This document shows, one piece after another, positions 30,789-43,386 of a stretch of 64,000 nt of DNA (within the stretch, counting starts at the first letter, position 1; every line of letters begins with the position of its first letter). This DNA comes from Arbacia lixula (taxonomy: Eukaryota; Echinodermata; Echinoidea; Arbacioida; Arbaciidae). The translations under genes and the position numbers were made by a program. Where the stretch lies: positions 19,368,214 to 19,432,213 of the forward strand of contig OZ022587.1 in NCBI GenBank assembly GCA_963669155.1, written 5' to 3'. The notes below the pieces were generated by a model, which saw only the letters and a list, made by a program, of their open reading frames with translations, was not told the origin of the DNA and searched no databases.

Positions 30789-32861
30789 GCACATTGTGCC
30801 CTTACCAAACTATTATGGGCCATCTCTATATATGTGCTCTGATTATTTTCCCTCAAACTTGGTGACTCTTCCTAAAATTTATTCATGAACATTCTAATGC
30901 CGCATTACCATGGATATGGAAACCACACTGACAGTAAAGACAAAGTTGAAAATGATAAACTTTATGCATGCCATTAATTAACACGTGTTTTAATGATGTC
31001 CATGAACTTTTGAAGTAGTCTTAGAATTATGACGGTTTCGTCTTGTCTAGTGTTAAGTTAATTAAGTTACTAGGTCTAGTGTTAGTTGTTACTTTTATTA
31101 AAAAATTCAATTCATATCATAATGTAGTCTAACTTTAGAAGTAACAAAATTGCTCTCTAACAGTAACATGTTAACTTGTTACTGTTACTGTTAGTAGACT
31201 CTTCTAAGTTAAGACCGAGTCCTGTGGCTGTGACTAGAATAGAGTAATTTATGATTATGATTATGAATTGAATTTCTAATGACTATGATCTAGAATCTGT
31301 TGAGGAATTGATCGAGGCACCCTCACATCCAGTTTCAGACATGGTATGCTGTAGATGAGCTGAAATGCATACTCTACACGTACGTAGCAGCAGCGTAGCA
31401 AGCGCTATAGGTATTACTGCAATTCGCATGCATATCGCATATTCGCATATCGCGCGCAGACCAGACGTGGTCTTTATTCAAGACGCCAAGAAAATGCGAA
31501 TTGACAGTTGTGACGCGTTAACATCACGGAAAAAAAAATCGCGACCGGAAGCGCGGACATGACTGGCAACAAAATAACCCGGACATTGCTCCGTGTTGCA
31601 CTATAGGACGACTTTCTCCTGTATGCAATAATAGAGACGCCACGATTATACAATGAATCAATTCAATAAGTGCAAGTCACACGTTTATTAATGCTTAATT
31701 TTTGTATATAAATGTGTACGTGTATTATACTGTAATTACATTATGGTCTCGCTGAAAAAAATATATATTCGCCAAGTTTGCTTGTAAACATGCATATATG
31801 ATAAGCAAACGTCAAAAAGTGCTTGACAATATGGACCATGGAATGGCATAAGTGATGTCGAAATATCCTCCACAATGCTGCTCACCACCCAAGAGTATAC
31901 ACGGGTAGGAAGTGGACGTTTATGTGAATGATTTTGACCCAGCGCCGATATCGTGCAGAGGGCGTTTTATCATTTTAAATTCTGAACGTTCTTGTGACCA
32001 GGGAGAGAGCCCTGTACACCATAAGTTCTTTTGTAATTATACAACTAATAATATGGTCTTATATACCCAGGGTAGCCTGACCAGTGAGATTTCTGTATCA
32101 TATATATATTTCTCATCTACCACGGCTGTGTATGAGCATTTCCTTCAAATACTACTTTCATGTTTTATGAAGACTAAAATGTAAGTCACGATCAAATATA
32201 GTTTTAAATACATATACATATACATACATTATGTGTTTACCCTGAACATGTTACCCTCAGAGAAAGAAAAGAAAACAGCTCCTTTGATAACTAGTTTTGC
32301 CACAGTAGTATTTGATGGTTATTACACTTACTTATTTACGTATAGAAATATGGTTCGTTTGATTGTAATCGATTTTATCATTTAGAGGTGATTCCTTCGT
32401 CTGATATCGGGGAATCAAACGAAAATGGCACCCATGATAATGGAAGAGCGGCACTTGATCGTTTATGGGTCATGTATTCTTTATCACTATTATACCTCTC
32501 GCCTTTAAAATATTATTGTTTGATAAGGATATATCAATGTTTCCATATCGTACACAAATGTTTTTGACCACAGTCACATTCTTCTTCCAGGCAAATGTGT
32601 TAATGTATATATAGATAATATATGTATTGTACGCCGTGTGTGATATGTAACAAATATACACAAGTATAATCCTGTTAATGAGATATTTGCAAAGAAAAAT
32701 ATGAAAAAAATTATATTAGGTTAACTATTTTGAAAATGTTTTCCATCTGTGGTATGAGAAATTATGTATGAGTATGACGAATGTGGGGTTTATGTGTCAA
32801 ATAACAAAATATTCTCATGGATACGGCAAGGGGAGGAGTCAGAAGAGTGAACGTTAAGTAT

Positions 32862-32912
<51 letters not shown>

Positions 32913-32984
32913 TGGGTGTGTGTGTGTGTGTAGGTGTGTGTGTGTGTGTGTGTGTGTGTGCTTGTGTGTGAGTGTATGTGTGTG

Positions 32985-33012
<28 letters not shown>
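32862..33012. repeat. Compound (TG)n-(TC)n microsatellite
   Basis: About 120 bp of TG with GGTG interruptions run directly into (TC)n. The TG part could adopt Z-DNA. Confidence 0.95.
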
Positions 33013-33015
<3 letters not shown>

Positions 33016-33666
33016 GTGTGTATGGGGAATGTCTGAAGGAGTATGGAGATGTGACAGAGGACTTGTAGGATTGCGTGAAATATTAGGTGTGACACTTGAA
33101 AAAAGATTCAGAATAACAATAAGTTACAACTCAAATCAAACTGAAATCTTCACATTCTGAAAAGGTTTTTCAAGTAAAATATCTCAGCTCCACATAAATG
33201 CATGGAAACTAAATGATAAGAAACATCTTGAGATATATTTAGTCAATTAGTCATTTTATTAAAGTAAGACAATTATCTTATATTTCCGTATCCATCATTC
33301 CACAATCCTTTAGAAGAAAGCCGAGTACAGGACCTCCAGTGGCGTTACCCCTAACTTTCTTGAAAATTGCAAAATAACACAGCTTCGAAAGACAAAATAA
33401 GGAATTAAAGATATTTTTTCCAAGTTGACATCACCTAAAATATCGGTGCTGAGCATGGGACAGCAAAGCATTGTAGCGATTGTGGAATGCTTTAGAAATT
33501 CATTAGCACGCTTTAGTATCCATACAGGTGTTTGAATATTATCATTATTATGCTCGAGATGTTTCTCATTTCTAACACCTCCCTGGGAATGATCGGTGCA
33601 CACCCTCGAGCAACCGGGCTTTTCACTGATTTTGTACCTAAGATGTTGTATGTAACAGATAATCAA

Positions 33667-33815
33667 TTTAGAACACAACATTGTGCATCACACCTGTAAA
33701 CCTTCTAGCAACTGTATGGCACCATGGTTTATTAACAATGCATAATGCTTCTGGCGGAAAAGATCTTGTGGGGGGAGCATGTGTGATGCACAATCGCATT
33801 TTGTGTTCTAAGTGA
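33667..33815. repeat. Small inverted-repeat element
   Basis: TTAGAACACAA, then ATTGTGCATCACAC, recurs inverted as GTGTGATGCACAAT, then TTGTGTTCTAA, about 90 bp away. It is MITE-like, with no target duplication seen. Confidence 0.55.
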
Positions 33816-34378
33816 AATATCGCATACACACATATTTTTAGGTCGAAATTTCTTCAAAAGTTAAAATCTCATCAGATATTCCAAGAGTTATTACAAAAAT
33901 AGTAGATACTAAAGTGTCAGGACACCTGCTTTTAAAACTTGACATCCTTTGACTAAAATGTTGTTACATTTTCAGCTTGATTCAAGTTCTAACACCTTTT
34001 AAATCATTCTTCGAAAGTGTCAATATTTTTTTTTTCAATACCTGGTACTAATGCACGATGTTGCTGGTAGAGAAGACTTGGAAGATTGACATGTGTGATG
34101 CATATGGGTTATTGTTGCTCCCGAGATGTCTCAGACACTTAAATTGACCATGGCTCTAAAATCTATACATTGTAAAGCTAAAGAATGTACTAAAATTGGA
34201 CGCAAGCTCTGTAAAATTTCGTTGAGTGTTTTTCTTGCAATGTACCTGTAAATATTTAATTGAACATGTGTGTCACTGTGTGTAATAAGCTAACACACAA
34301 AGCTTGTATTGTCCCGATTTGTTCGAAATTGAAAATCTCATTAGATAGTTAGAAAACTTCTAAACTGGAGGGCAATTC

Positions 34379-34533
34379 ATGAAAGTTGTCAGCACTGACT
34401 AATTGGTCAGTGCCGACAATTTCAGTGAAATCATCGGTTTTGATTGGCTGAGAGGCACTAGCCTCTGACTGTTACTAAGGTAACTGTCGGAAAAACACAA
34501 CTTGCCAGTGCTGATAATTTTCATAGAACGCCC
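34379..34533. repeat. Hairpin-ended repeat related to 19665-19790
   Basis: TTGTCAGCACTGACTAATTG with a near-palindromic partner, then GGCTGAGAGGCACTAGCC and CTGACTGTTACTA, in the same order as at 19665. Confidence 0.6.
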
Positions 34534-35180
34534 GCCTGATGATTGATGGAATGACCCACGAAATCTACGACAAAATTGACATCCTCTGATTTTATGATGT
34601 TTGAATGTTAGCGTGATTCGAGATGTAATTAAAAAAAAGTTTTTAGAGTTATTCGTTAACAACTATACTAAAAAAAAAAATACAATTTCCATGACACGCA
34701 TAAAGTTACCTAGCAAAATTTATATCTGAATCACGAAGCAGGGCGTAAATGCAATAACCCATTACCACCCAGTGCGGGGCAAAGATGTGAATATATTACA
34801 AAAACGTAAGAAAAAGTCGAGAGGGCAAATTTGGCTGGTCATATCCCGAGCTGGGAGCGGATCTTTAGCCCTATGTGTATACTGCTATACTATGGGATTT
34901 GTGGGTATTACAGTTTGTGAAAAATGCACAGGTGACACACAAAGGGTTAAGGGAATTCCGCTATGCGTAATGAAATAAAAATTACGCATGTTTATGCTTG
35001 GAAGGAAAGCTTTAATTCGAAACACCTAAAAACGAAAGTACAATATCCCATCACTGCGGAAAGGAAATCACCCCCTATTAATTATTATTTCATATTACGT
35101 TTTGAGCCGACATCAAGAAAGACAAGAAATATAATTTAAGTGAACTAATTTAGGGTCTCCCAAACATTTTGGGGTCACAC

Positions 35181-35219
35181 CACTGATCTCTACACTAACT
35201 ATAAGTGTAGAGATCAGTG
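35181..35219. mobile_element. 39-bp hairpin element with 8-bp target duplication (hAT-like)
   Basis: The arms CACTGATCTCTACACT and AGTGTAGAGATCAGTG pair perfectly around a short loop. The 8-mer GGTCACAC lies directly on both sides (35173-35180 and 35220-35227). An 8-bp duplication and a CA.TG start fit hAT elements. The element is almost nothing but its two ends. Confidence 0.75.
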
Positions 35220-35573
35220 GGTCACACACACGATCATGACGATAGGGACTCTCAAACTGGTGTAGATCGTCGTAGATGGCGCTAAATAGGCTAAGCGAGA
35301 TGCGACCTTTGACATGCGCTCCCTAACGACGGAGCATACATTCGTTCGCGAACCTATTATTTTGATGCGAGTGAGCGTGCAAACTTAACGAGCTAGCGTT
35401 TCAGAGCGGAATCCAGCGAGCGTTCAGCCCGACCGTACCCGCAACACTTACATCCAGCGATTCGTAGAGATCAGAAGAGTGTAACTAAGACTACCGTTGA
35501 CTGTCTTTGACTTTGGAGAGCGATCATTAGAACATAATTAACTTCTTTTCCACGAGATACCTGGAACACTATC

Positions 35574-35727
35574 ATGGCTGTGCCATTTTCGAACACCAAG
35601 TTGAGGGTTCCGAGAGGTTTTCAAAACCTTTTGGAAGGTCTTGCAAGAGAAGTATTGAGAAATCAACCAGACAATATTTATGCATTCTCTGCCATTTATT
35701 TTGACAACTTGCTGAAGATGAGAGAAC
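35574..35727 (+). CDS. SPA17: SPA17-like exon 1: RIIa domain
   Basis: 154 nt from ATG to phase 1, donor GTAAGT. It encodes nearly the whole docking domain, including NIYAFSAIYFDNLLKMRE. The transcription start is not identifiable. Confidence 0.95.
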
Positions 35728-38700
35728 GTAAGTGTTAAAAAAAAAACAAAAAAAAAAAGTCTGATCTTACTATTCTAACCCAAGATGAAATGTGTATAAA
35801 GATATATTTGTCATTCATTCTATCTTTATTGCGTCTGCTTTAAGTTTTATGCTTTTTGTTTTGTTTTTATTTTGTAAATTGATTTTGATTGCCTGGCATT
35901 GTGATTGTGTCTGTGTCTGTGAGTGTGAATGATGTGCTACATTCCTAACTTAATGATCTAGGCCTAGTTCTAATGAAGTTAGAGTAGATCTAGACATTGC
36001 CACTTCCAGCATAATTGATATGTTCCACCCCTCTTTGCCTGAACATGATGATGCATCACTGTCAGTGTCACTTAGGCCTAGGCCCTAATTGGTTTTGTTT
36101 TCCGCCCCTGCTGACAATGCTGCATGGTGCACATGTATCTCAGACAATTGGCAGGCCCAGGTCAGATCAGCGAGATTGCTAGATTTCGATTACTGGTTCC
36201 TATCCGCACCAACAGTAGACGTAGGACAGTTTACTTTAATCTTTATTACAGATTAGTTAAGACTTTGTCCAAATTTGTTCAAATTGTGGGTCATCATACA
36301 GCAATTTTCCTAAACTTGATTCATTTTTATGCTTTTTTTGATGAATTAACAGCTTGAACTCAACCAAATTAGGAGTAGCTAGGGAAGAGTTTAGAGAGGT
36401 TAATACAGTGATGCGGGTGCCTCAAACCGGCCCCCTTGTTTTCTTAATTGAATATTTTCATAACAAGATAAACAGGTAAAATACTGAAATTTCACTCACA
36501 ATTTAACGATAAACTGTCAGAGAAATTGCTCTTTGAATATCGCTGTGTAAAATGTTGCCCCTTCACACCACTGAACCTTGAAACCGGCCCCTACTAATAA
36601 TGTGCTATATCTCCGTCAATCTGACGTGTACAATGCCAACCTTTCATCAGTATTGTGCCTCGATTACGTTCGTTCCAGTGCAGTAAAAAATTGGTCGGAA
36701 AGTTTTGACGATTGACGAGAAAATCATGGAAACTTGTATGAAAGCAAGTTGAAAAATAGAGATGTTTCGCATGAAAATGTGCAATTGTCAAAATTCCTTA
36801 GTCAGGTTTAAGAAATGTCAGTGTGAAAAGCTTCAAAAAATAGTCTGGGGCTAAGGATAGTGCGGGGCTAAGGATAGTACGGGGTTAAGGAAACCCAATG
36901 AGAAAAGGGTATCACTCTACTAGGATGTGAGGTGCATGGACACAACCCAGTCTACTTACATGTCTGGTAACACAGACTATGACATAATCCCTTCCTCACT
37001 CCAGAGGAGCCATGACGCAATTAGGGCGTATCATGAATGGTCCACAAACCGGCCCCTTCCCTTGAAACCAGCCCCCGCGTATTTCTGCGCAGTGCGCGTT
37101 ATCGAAGGTTGGATGCGCGGTTTATTATGTATTTACGCATAAGTAAACCAAAAACAAGATTTTCGGAAGAAATTGCACATTTTCGTTCGAAACATCTCCG
37201 TTTTTCAACTTGCGTTCGTACTTCCGTGATTTTCTTGTCGAACGCCAAAACTTTCCCGTAAATTTTTCACTGCACTGGAACGGGCATGATCGAGATGCAA
37301 TACTGGTGAAATGTCGGCACTGTACGTGTCGGATTGACGGAGATATCGCACATAATCGGTAGAGGCCGGTTTCAAGGTTCAGTGATGTGAATGTGGGACG
37401 ATTTATCGAGCGATATTCGAAGCGCAATTTCTCCGAAATTTTATCGTTAATCTTCAATCCAAAAATAGTTTTTTAAAGAGCATTATTTGCTGATTTGTGT
37501 GTGAAATTTTAGAATTTCATTTGGTTATCTAGGAATTAAAATATTCAAAAGAAAACAAGGGAGCCGGTTTGAGGCACCGGCCCGCATCATACACGTGTTA
37601 CATATTGCCAATTAACCAGCATTATGATTATCTTCCTCAAAATGCACAGAACAGCAACATAAATTACTCCAAAATCTCAAAAAAATACGATCTTACTTCG
37701 CTACAATAATGACAATCAGACTGCACTCGACTCCATCACACTTGACCGTACCCCTCGGGGGTCGAGCGTGTCATTCACATGCATTCATCATTTGATTTTA
37801 ACACGGCCATGTGTTGCTGCCATCTACACTGTACATTCAAAGATCGTAAAATCCAACATGGTGGATAGGCGAGAGTCATTTACTGATGAAAACGATGTCC
37901 AAAAAAAACCCAAATTATCTATAAAATTTCACTCAACCGTAAAATGATGCTGATGATGTGAAAGGTGAGGATGTATTTGACAAAATATTTTGGTATCCCA
38001 ACGGATCTGATAAGAACGGATTCTAATGCATTGTTGGTACAGTGGCAGATACAAATTTTGACCAGCACGAGTGTGACCGTGTTGTGACATCGCCACTCAA
38101 CGCGTGTTGACTTGACAGCTGTCCGTATATGATAACGCTGCTGAGAAAGGTGTCATAAATTGGTGGTAACTGATATCTACAATCTCGATTGCAGTGATTG
38201 ACAGAATGTCCCACAGTGTATTTGCATGATCGTGGTCGCATGTGTGTTTGTCTGAAGTGATTTTGAGACTAAAAAATCATATTTTTTTTTTTTAAAAGTC
38301 AGTGAGTCGGCGTCTGGTTAACAGAGACGGCCAGAAAATTGATGGCCGTATAATCAAGGTCGAACTGTAAATGTTAACAGACTAGGTTGTGTCCATGCAC
38401 CTCACGGTCTAGTACCTAGGCTACATATTTATTGGAATATATTGTGAACAAATTACAATGAATAATAAACACGCTGTGAACATTTTACAGCCATACGGTA
38501 CCACGACATTGGCGAAACAAATCGACCTGTCTTTAGTTTTATTGCACAAATGTGGGGATTTCTTTCTCATGCGACCATGTTATTCCTATGGGAAGGTTCA
38601 AACTTCGCACACAGCATTCCATATTAGATTCCCAGTGCTCTTGCCACGTCAGCGCAACAGCCATGTGCGGTGTCAAAACAGTAGAGTCTCGCACATTTTG

Positions 38701-41700
38701 ATTGCGTGTCGGCATAATCGATGCCAATTAAGAAGATTGACCAAGGTTTATTGAGCTTTGGAATTTTCTGCTTCAGAAAAGTATTAGATTACTGAGTATT
38801 TTCATGAATTACTGTGTTTAATTTGCCTGCAAATATCAATTAAAATTTCAAAATTTGATGAAACTTGCGGGATTCTTTTTACTCATTGCACACTGAATCT
38901 TTTGTGCTGCAGGCGATTCTGTAGTACCACCGGTAGAACCATTTTGTTTTAATATGTGTTTTTGCTAATGCGCAAAGTAAGAAGACTGCAGTAATTGAAA
39001 CTTACCTTACAGAATCATATTAGGCCCAAAAGAGTCTATCCAACATAGCACAAGATGAAAACTAATATTTTATAATTATAATTTAATGTGCATTAAAGTT
39101 GTAGAAGCCTTCATGAGCACATTTTTTTTTTTTTTTTTTGAAATCTCATTATAGCTTCACGGACCTTTTCGGGAAAAGTGAAAAACCAGCTCTGTTTATG
39201 TTTGAAAGGAAGCAACCACAGATTACATTTCAATTTCACTCACCGGTGTGCCGCTGTGGCTTGAATTTAGAAGTTACTTTTTATGTAGACTTCAAATGTC
39301 TCTCTGGTGCATCATAAGACGGTGACTCAACTTCCTTAGAAAGTGCAGTCTGACAAAAAATGTCTGGCAGAAATCTTTCTTCTTAAAATTCTTGGACTCC
39401 TTCAGTATTTTTCTGCCTTTTATTGGAATTTTATCCAGGGATTAATGGAGGGGGAAATACAAATCCTCAGTGAGTGCTGCAGTTGAAGATTTCATGTAAG
39501 CAGTAGGCATAAAAGAATTATTTGAAATATTAACTTGATTGCTTTATACATGAAGTAAACATCACCATAGTAGTGGCAATAACAAAATGAAGATAAATTC
39601 TTTATCAGGAATAGTGATTTCATTAGTAACAAAACTGATACTGTCTGATTTTTTTTTCTTCAAACTGTCCAAAGTAAATGGAAGTAATATTCCAAAGACG
39701 GATTGACTTATATGATTTATTACACATGAGTGCGGTTCGAATATGAAGAAGGGAAACAACAAAAATCTTAACTGATTTCATACTTCTCTTTTGAAAATGT
39801 ACTTAAGCAAAGACAAAGATATGGAAAATTGATTTCTGCTCACAATACCCAGCTGATAAAACAGATGTGCTGATGTCACGTTGTGCTGTACATGTAGAAT
39901 GTATGTAGGAAAGTGAGTACATCTTGTGCATGTATGTAAATTGTGTATTTTAGATTTTTGTTAGGATTTTGTTTTTAAATCTTTATCAGTTATTGTTTTT
40001 CATAGAAAAATCAAGAATGAGACAGAAGATAGATGTACATACTAAATGGTAGAAGACCAAAAAGTTTTAACCCTTCTTAAACCAACTTTAAATGTCATGT
40101 AAACCCTGAGTGAGGTTGGGTTAATACTGTTTGTAGAATACAGGCCAATGACTTCTAAGAAATGATGCAGCCTTCCTGTGCTGCTGTGTGCCAGACTGTT
40201 TTCTAACTCACGTGATCCCGAGGGCAGAGAGAGATTATGTCCATAAACCACACAACTGATTGGCAGGAAAAACAAAATTTATTCATTGACTACATGCTTA
40301 GGAAAATGGGCTTACTTTGTGTAAAAGAATATGTGTGATTCCCAAAGGTAGAATTTCTTTCCTGACTGTATTAATAGTTTTGTGCCATGACAAACTTTTA
40401 CCTACATGTACCCTCAACTGAGTAATCTGATCATCATTTTGTTATCCATATGATTTGATTCTACTGTTACTACCAACTGCATATTTGTGAGTGGGTTTTT
40501 TTTAAGTGTTTTTTAAATGAAACAAATAGATAGAGATGAACATTTAAGTTAAGGAATCTGAAAAGTGTTTCCAAATAAAAAAAAATTTTAAATCATATTT
40601 AAGAGGGTGATTCTTAATACCAAGCTTAACTACTTACTGTAATGTATGTATGTTCACTGTAGAACAATGTTGTATTGATGATAGAAATTAAATGCCATTC
40701 TAGGCTTACATAATATGTGTACATGCTTATCAATGGATTATAATTATGTGGGTAGTTCTATAGATAGTGAGGTGATAAGTAATGCATGAATTATGATTAT
40801 GTTCCACATTAGGCTACTTTAATTTCATAGTTTTATTGTCAGCAATGTTACGCTATATCACAGAGATTGTTTGATAAGCATCATTAGATTCTCCAGTCGT
40901 TCTGAGTTCCTGTGTACGCTTTGTAGAAGCAGCCATCATTTAGTCCATATTATGTCAAAAAAACAATCTAACAATTTATTCATCAGCCAACTTCCTTTCC
41001 TCTCGCTTTCCAGAGATAAATGGTTTGAAAGTCAAATCCACATGTATGATCACTTCCTGTGAAGTTAGACAGACAATGAAAACTTTTTATGTTTCTCTCT
41101 GAGGATCAGATTTCAGTTGCATTTCTCAGTCTGCTCTCCTACTTACATGTAATTAACCTTTCCTCAGTTTCCTGTTCAGTCAATTCTTGGGTACTAAAGG
41201 AAAGTTATTGAAGTAAAGTTGCATTCACAAATTAGAAGTACTGCTCATGCATTGATAGATACAATGATTAGAAACTGACTTTATTTGCTCAAAGAGATAC
41301 TATGATTAAAAGTTCATGTGGACTGGTCTATCTACTCTCCTACCGCTTAACCACTCCTGTTCTATCAATCCATTAGTGCCAAAGGAAAGATATTTAGATA
41401 AATTGAATTCATGTTAGAAATAATGTTCAATTGTTCAGTACAATTGGAAACTTTCTTCTAGAGGGAAAGTCCATCCTAAAGTTAAGTTGTTTTTGATAAA
41501 AGCAAAAGCAAAAACATGAAAGAAACATAGAAATGAAGGTTTGATGACAAATTTGTCAAAGGATAAGAAAGTTGTGATTTTGTTGATTTATGGTTTAATT
41601 TTATGACGTAACTTGCGAGATGCTCTCCCATACGTTGTGTCCATAAATTGTTCTTTTTCTGTTTTTATGGAAGAAATAAATTTTGTTTATAGAGGTGTGT

Positions 41701-43344
41701 GTAAAAGCATACATGTCTAATGCTATATCAATGGCACAAATAAAATGAAGTGTTTAGCTTTCATTTTTAGACATCAGTTTGGATTGCAGTAGTTCATGGG
41801 AAAGAAGAAATACACACTCCACAAGCTAGAACATGGGCTAGCTCACAATACAACTGATTGTTCCTGTTAAAAGGTTTAAAGACAGCCCGTCCCTTTTTCA
41901 AATCACCACAAAACCATCGAAACATTGGGCGGACATATTAAAGAAGTGTTAGCAAGCTGAATGTTCATAATTTGAAACTGATACGTAGTGTAAAATTCAA
42001 ATAATGCACGTAAACAACGTCTGATTAATAGTCTTTACCTCAGGCTTTTAGCAGTTTGTGTTGAAATATCTGCTTTATTGATTAATCTGTTTATTAAATT
42101 ATAAAAGGCATTATGAAAAAAGAATGTTCTATAGAAGGAGTCATCTCCAAAGTTTGGTAATTACACATAGAATTAGGATTTCATACGTGCATAATAACCA
42201 CATAGATACTGTAACAAAGACTAATACTTTTTTCGTAGTATGAAAAAAGTAGGTTTGAAATTTAACGGCCAAAATTTTTACATATACAGAAAGCTTCAAC
42301 ATGCTATATTCTTAGAAATGGTATGGAATCACACTTTCTTCAATTTATGATCGTGATAGACGATTTCAAATTTTAAGCTTGCAAAAGGGACGGACAATCT
42401 TTAAGATCAAATATCATCAGTGGCCTGTGATTGAAATGGGAGAAGAAAGCATCTAAGATGATGAATACTTGATATGACATGGATTCAATTAACAAAATAC
42501 ATGTATAGATTTATATGTTAATCCTGATTTTTGACATGATTGATGTGATTTCATCATGTATTCATTTGCACTGCTTTGAAAATCATTGGAAATCAAATCT
42601 TCTGAGAAACATGGATTTTGTACAGCTGTGAATCAACTTTCACAAAATTTGAACTTTTTACCCCTAGTTTTCATTTTATTTCTGGGAAACACTCTTTCTT
42701 GATATTTTCCAGCCTTATTGCTGACACCAAATTTGTATTTTATTTGTCAAACGTTGTGTCCGATATAATCTGCTGCTTGATTCAATTTGTATACATGTAC
42801 ATTTCAAAGAAGTTATTGAAAAATATTTTATTTTACTTACCATTATAAATGTACTTCTACAACTTTTATATTTTAAACTTGCAAAAGGGACAAGTATTAC
42901 CTTAAGAGCATCTCTCAAAAACAGGAATTTGTCATGCCAGTTGTTGGGTGCGGCAATAATGTCCCTCACATCATAATTCTTATCATGTAAGCACATCCTG
43001 TCAGGAGGTGCGTATTATAGTATGCATGCCGCTAATGACCTTTCCATTTTCCATATCTAGATTTCTTACTAAATCATGTGAAATGAGAAAGAATTTATTT
43101 GGCAATGTCACAAGTTTCAAAATCTATTTGCATAGACTGATGAAACAGGAGAGGGGAAATGTGGTGTGCTGTGAAACAAGAGGAGGAGAAGAAAGATAGA
43201 GGGGAAGGGAGAGAGAGAAGGAGAAAGAAATACCACATAGAGAGAAGGAAGTGGATGGTGGAGAGAGTGAGAGGGAAGTGATAGGGAGAATGGAGGGCTG
43301 AGAGAGGGAGAGGAGGAGAGACGGACAGATAAATAGAGAATGGT

Positions 43345-43386
<42 letters not shown>

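Larger units (their letters stand above)
28464..31542. mobile_element. Mutator-like element (MULE), non-autonomous, with nested insertion
   Basis: The 34-bp terminal inverted repeats (28464-28497 and 31509-31542) are identical. They begin GCGA, then T9, then CCGTGATGTTAACGCG. The 9-bp target duplication GACCGGAAG flanks both ends (28455-28463 and 31543-31551). Long perfect ends starting with G plus a 9-bp duplication are the hallmarks of the Mutator superfamily. I see no transposase. Confidence 0.88.
31552..35573. other. Intergenic region between lectin and SPA17-like genes
   Basis: No exon is supported. Besides the repeats listed separately, 31880-31960 matches the DNA around the foldback element at 15760, and the rest is AT-rich unique sequence. 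Confidence 0.5.

Noticed and set aside
35160-35573. RFX X-box promoter motif expected for a ciliary gene
   Set aside because: I looked for GTNRCC followed by RGYAAC upstream of the SPA17-like start and found no convincing match.
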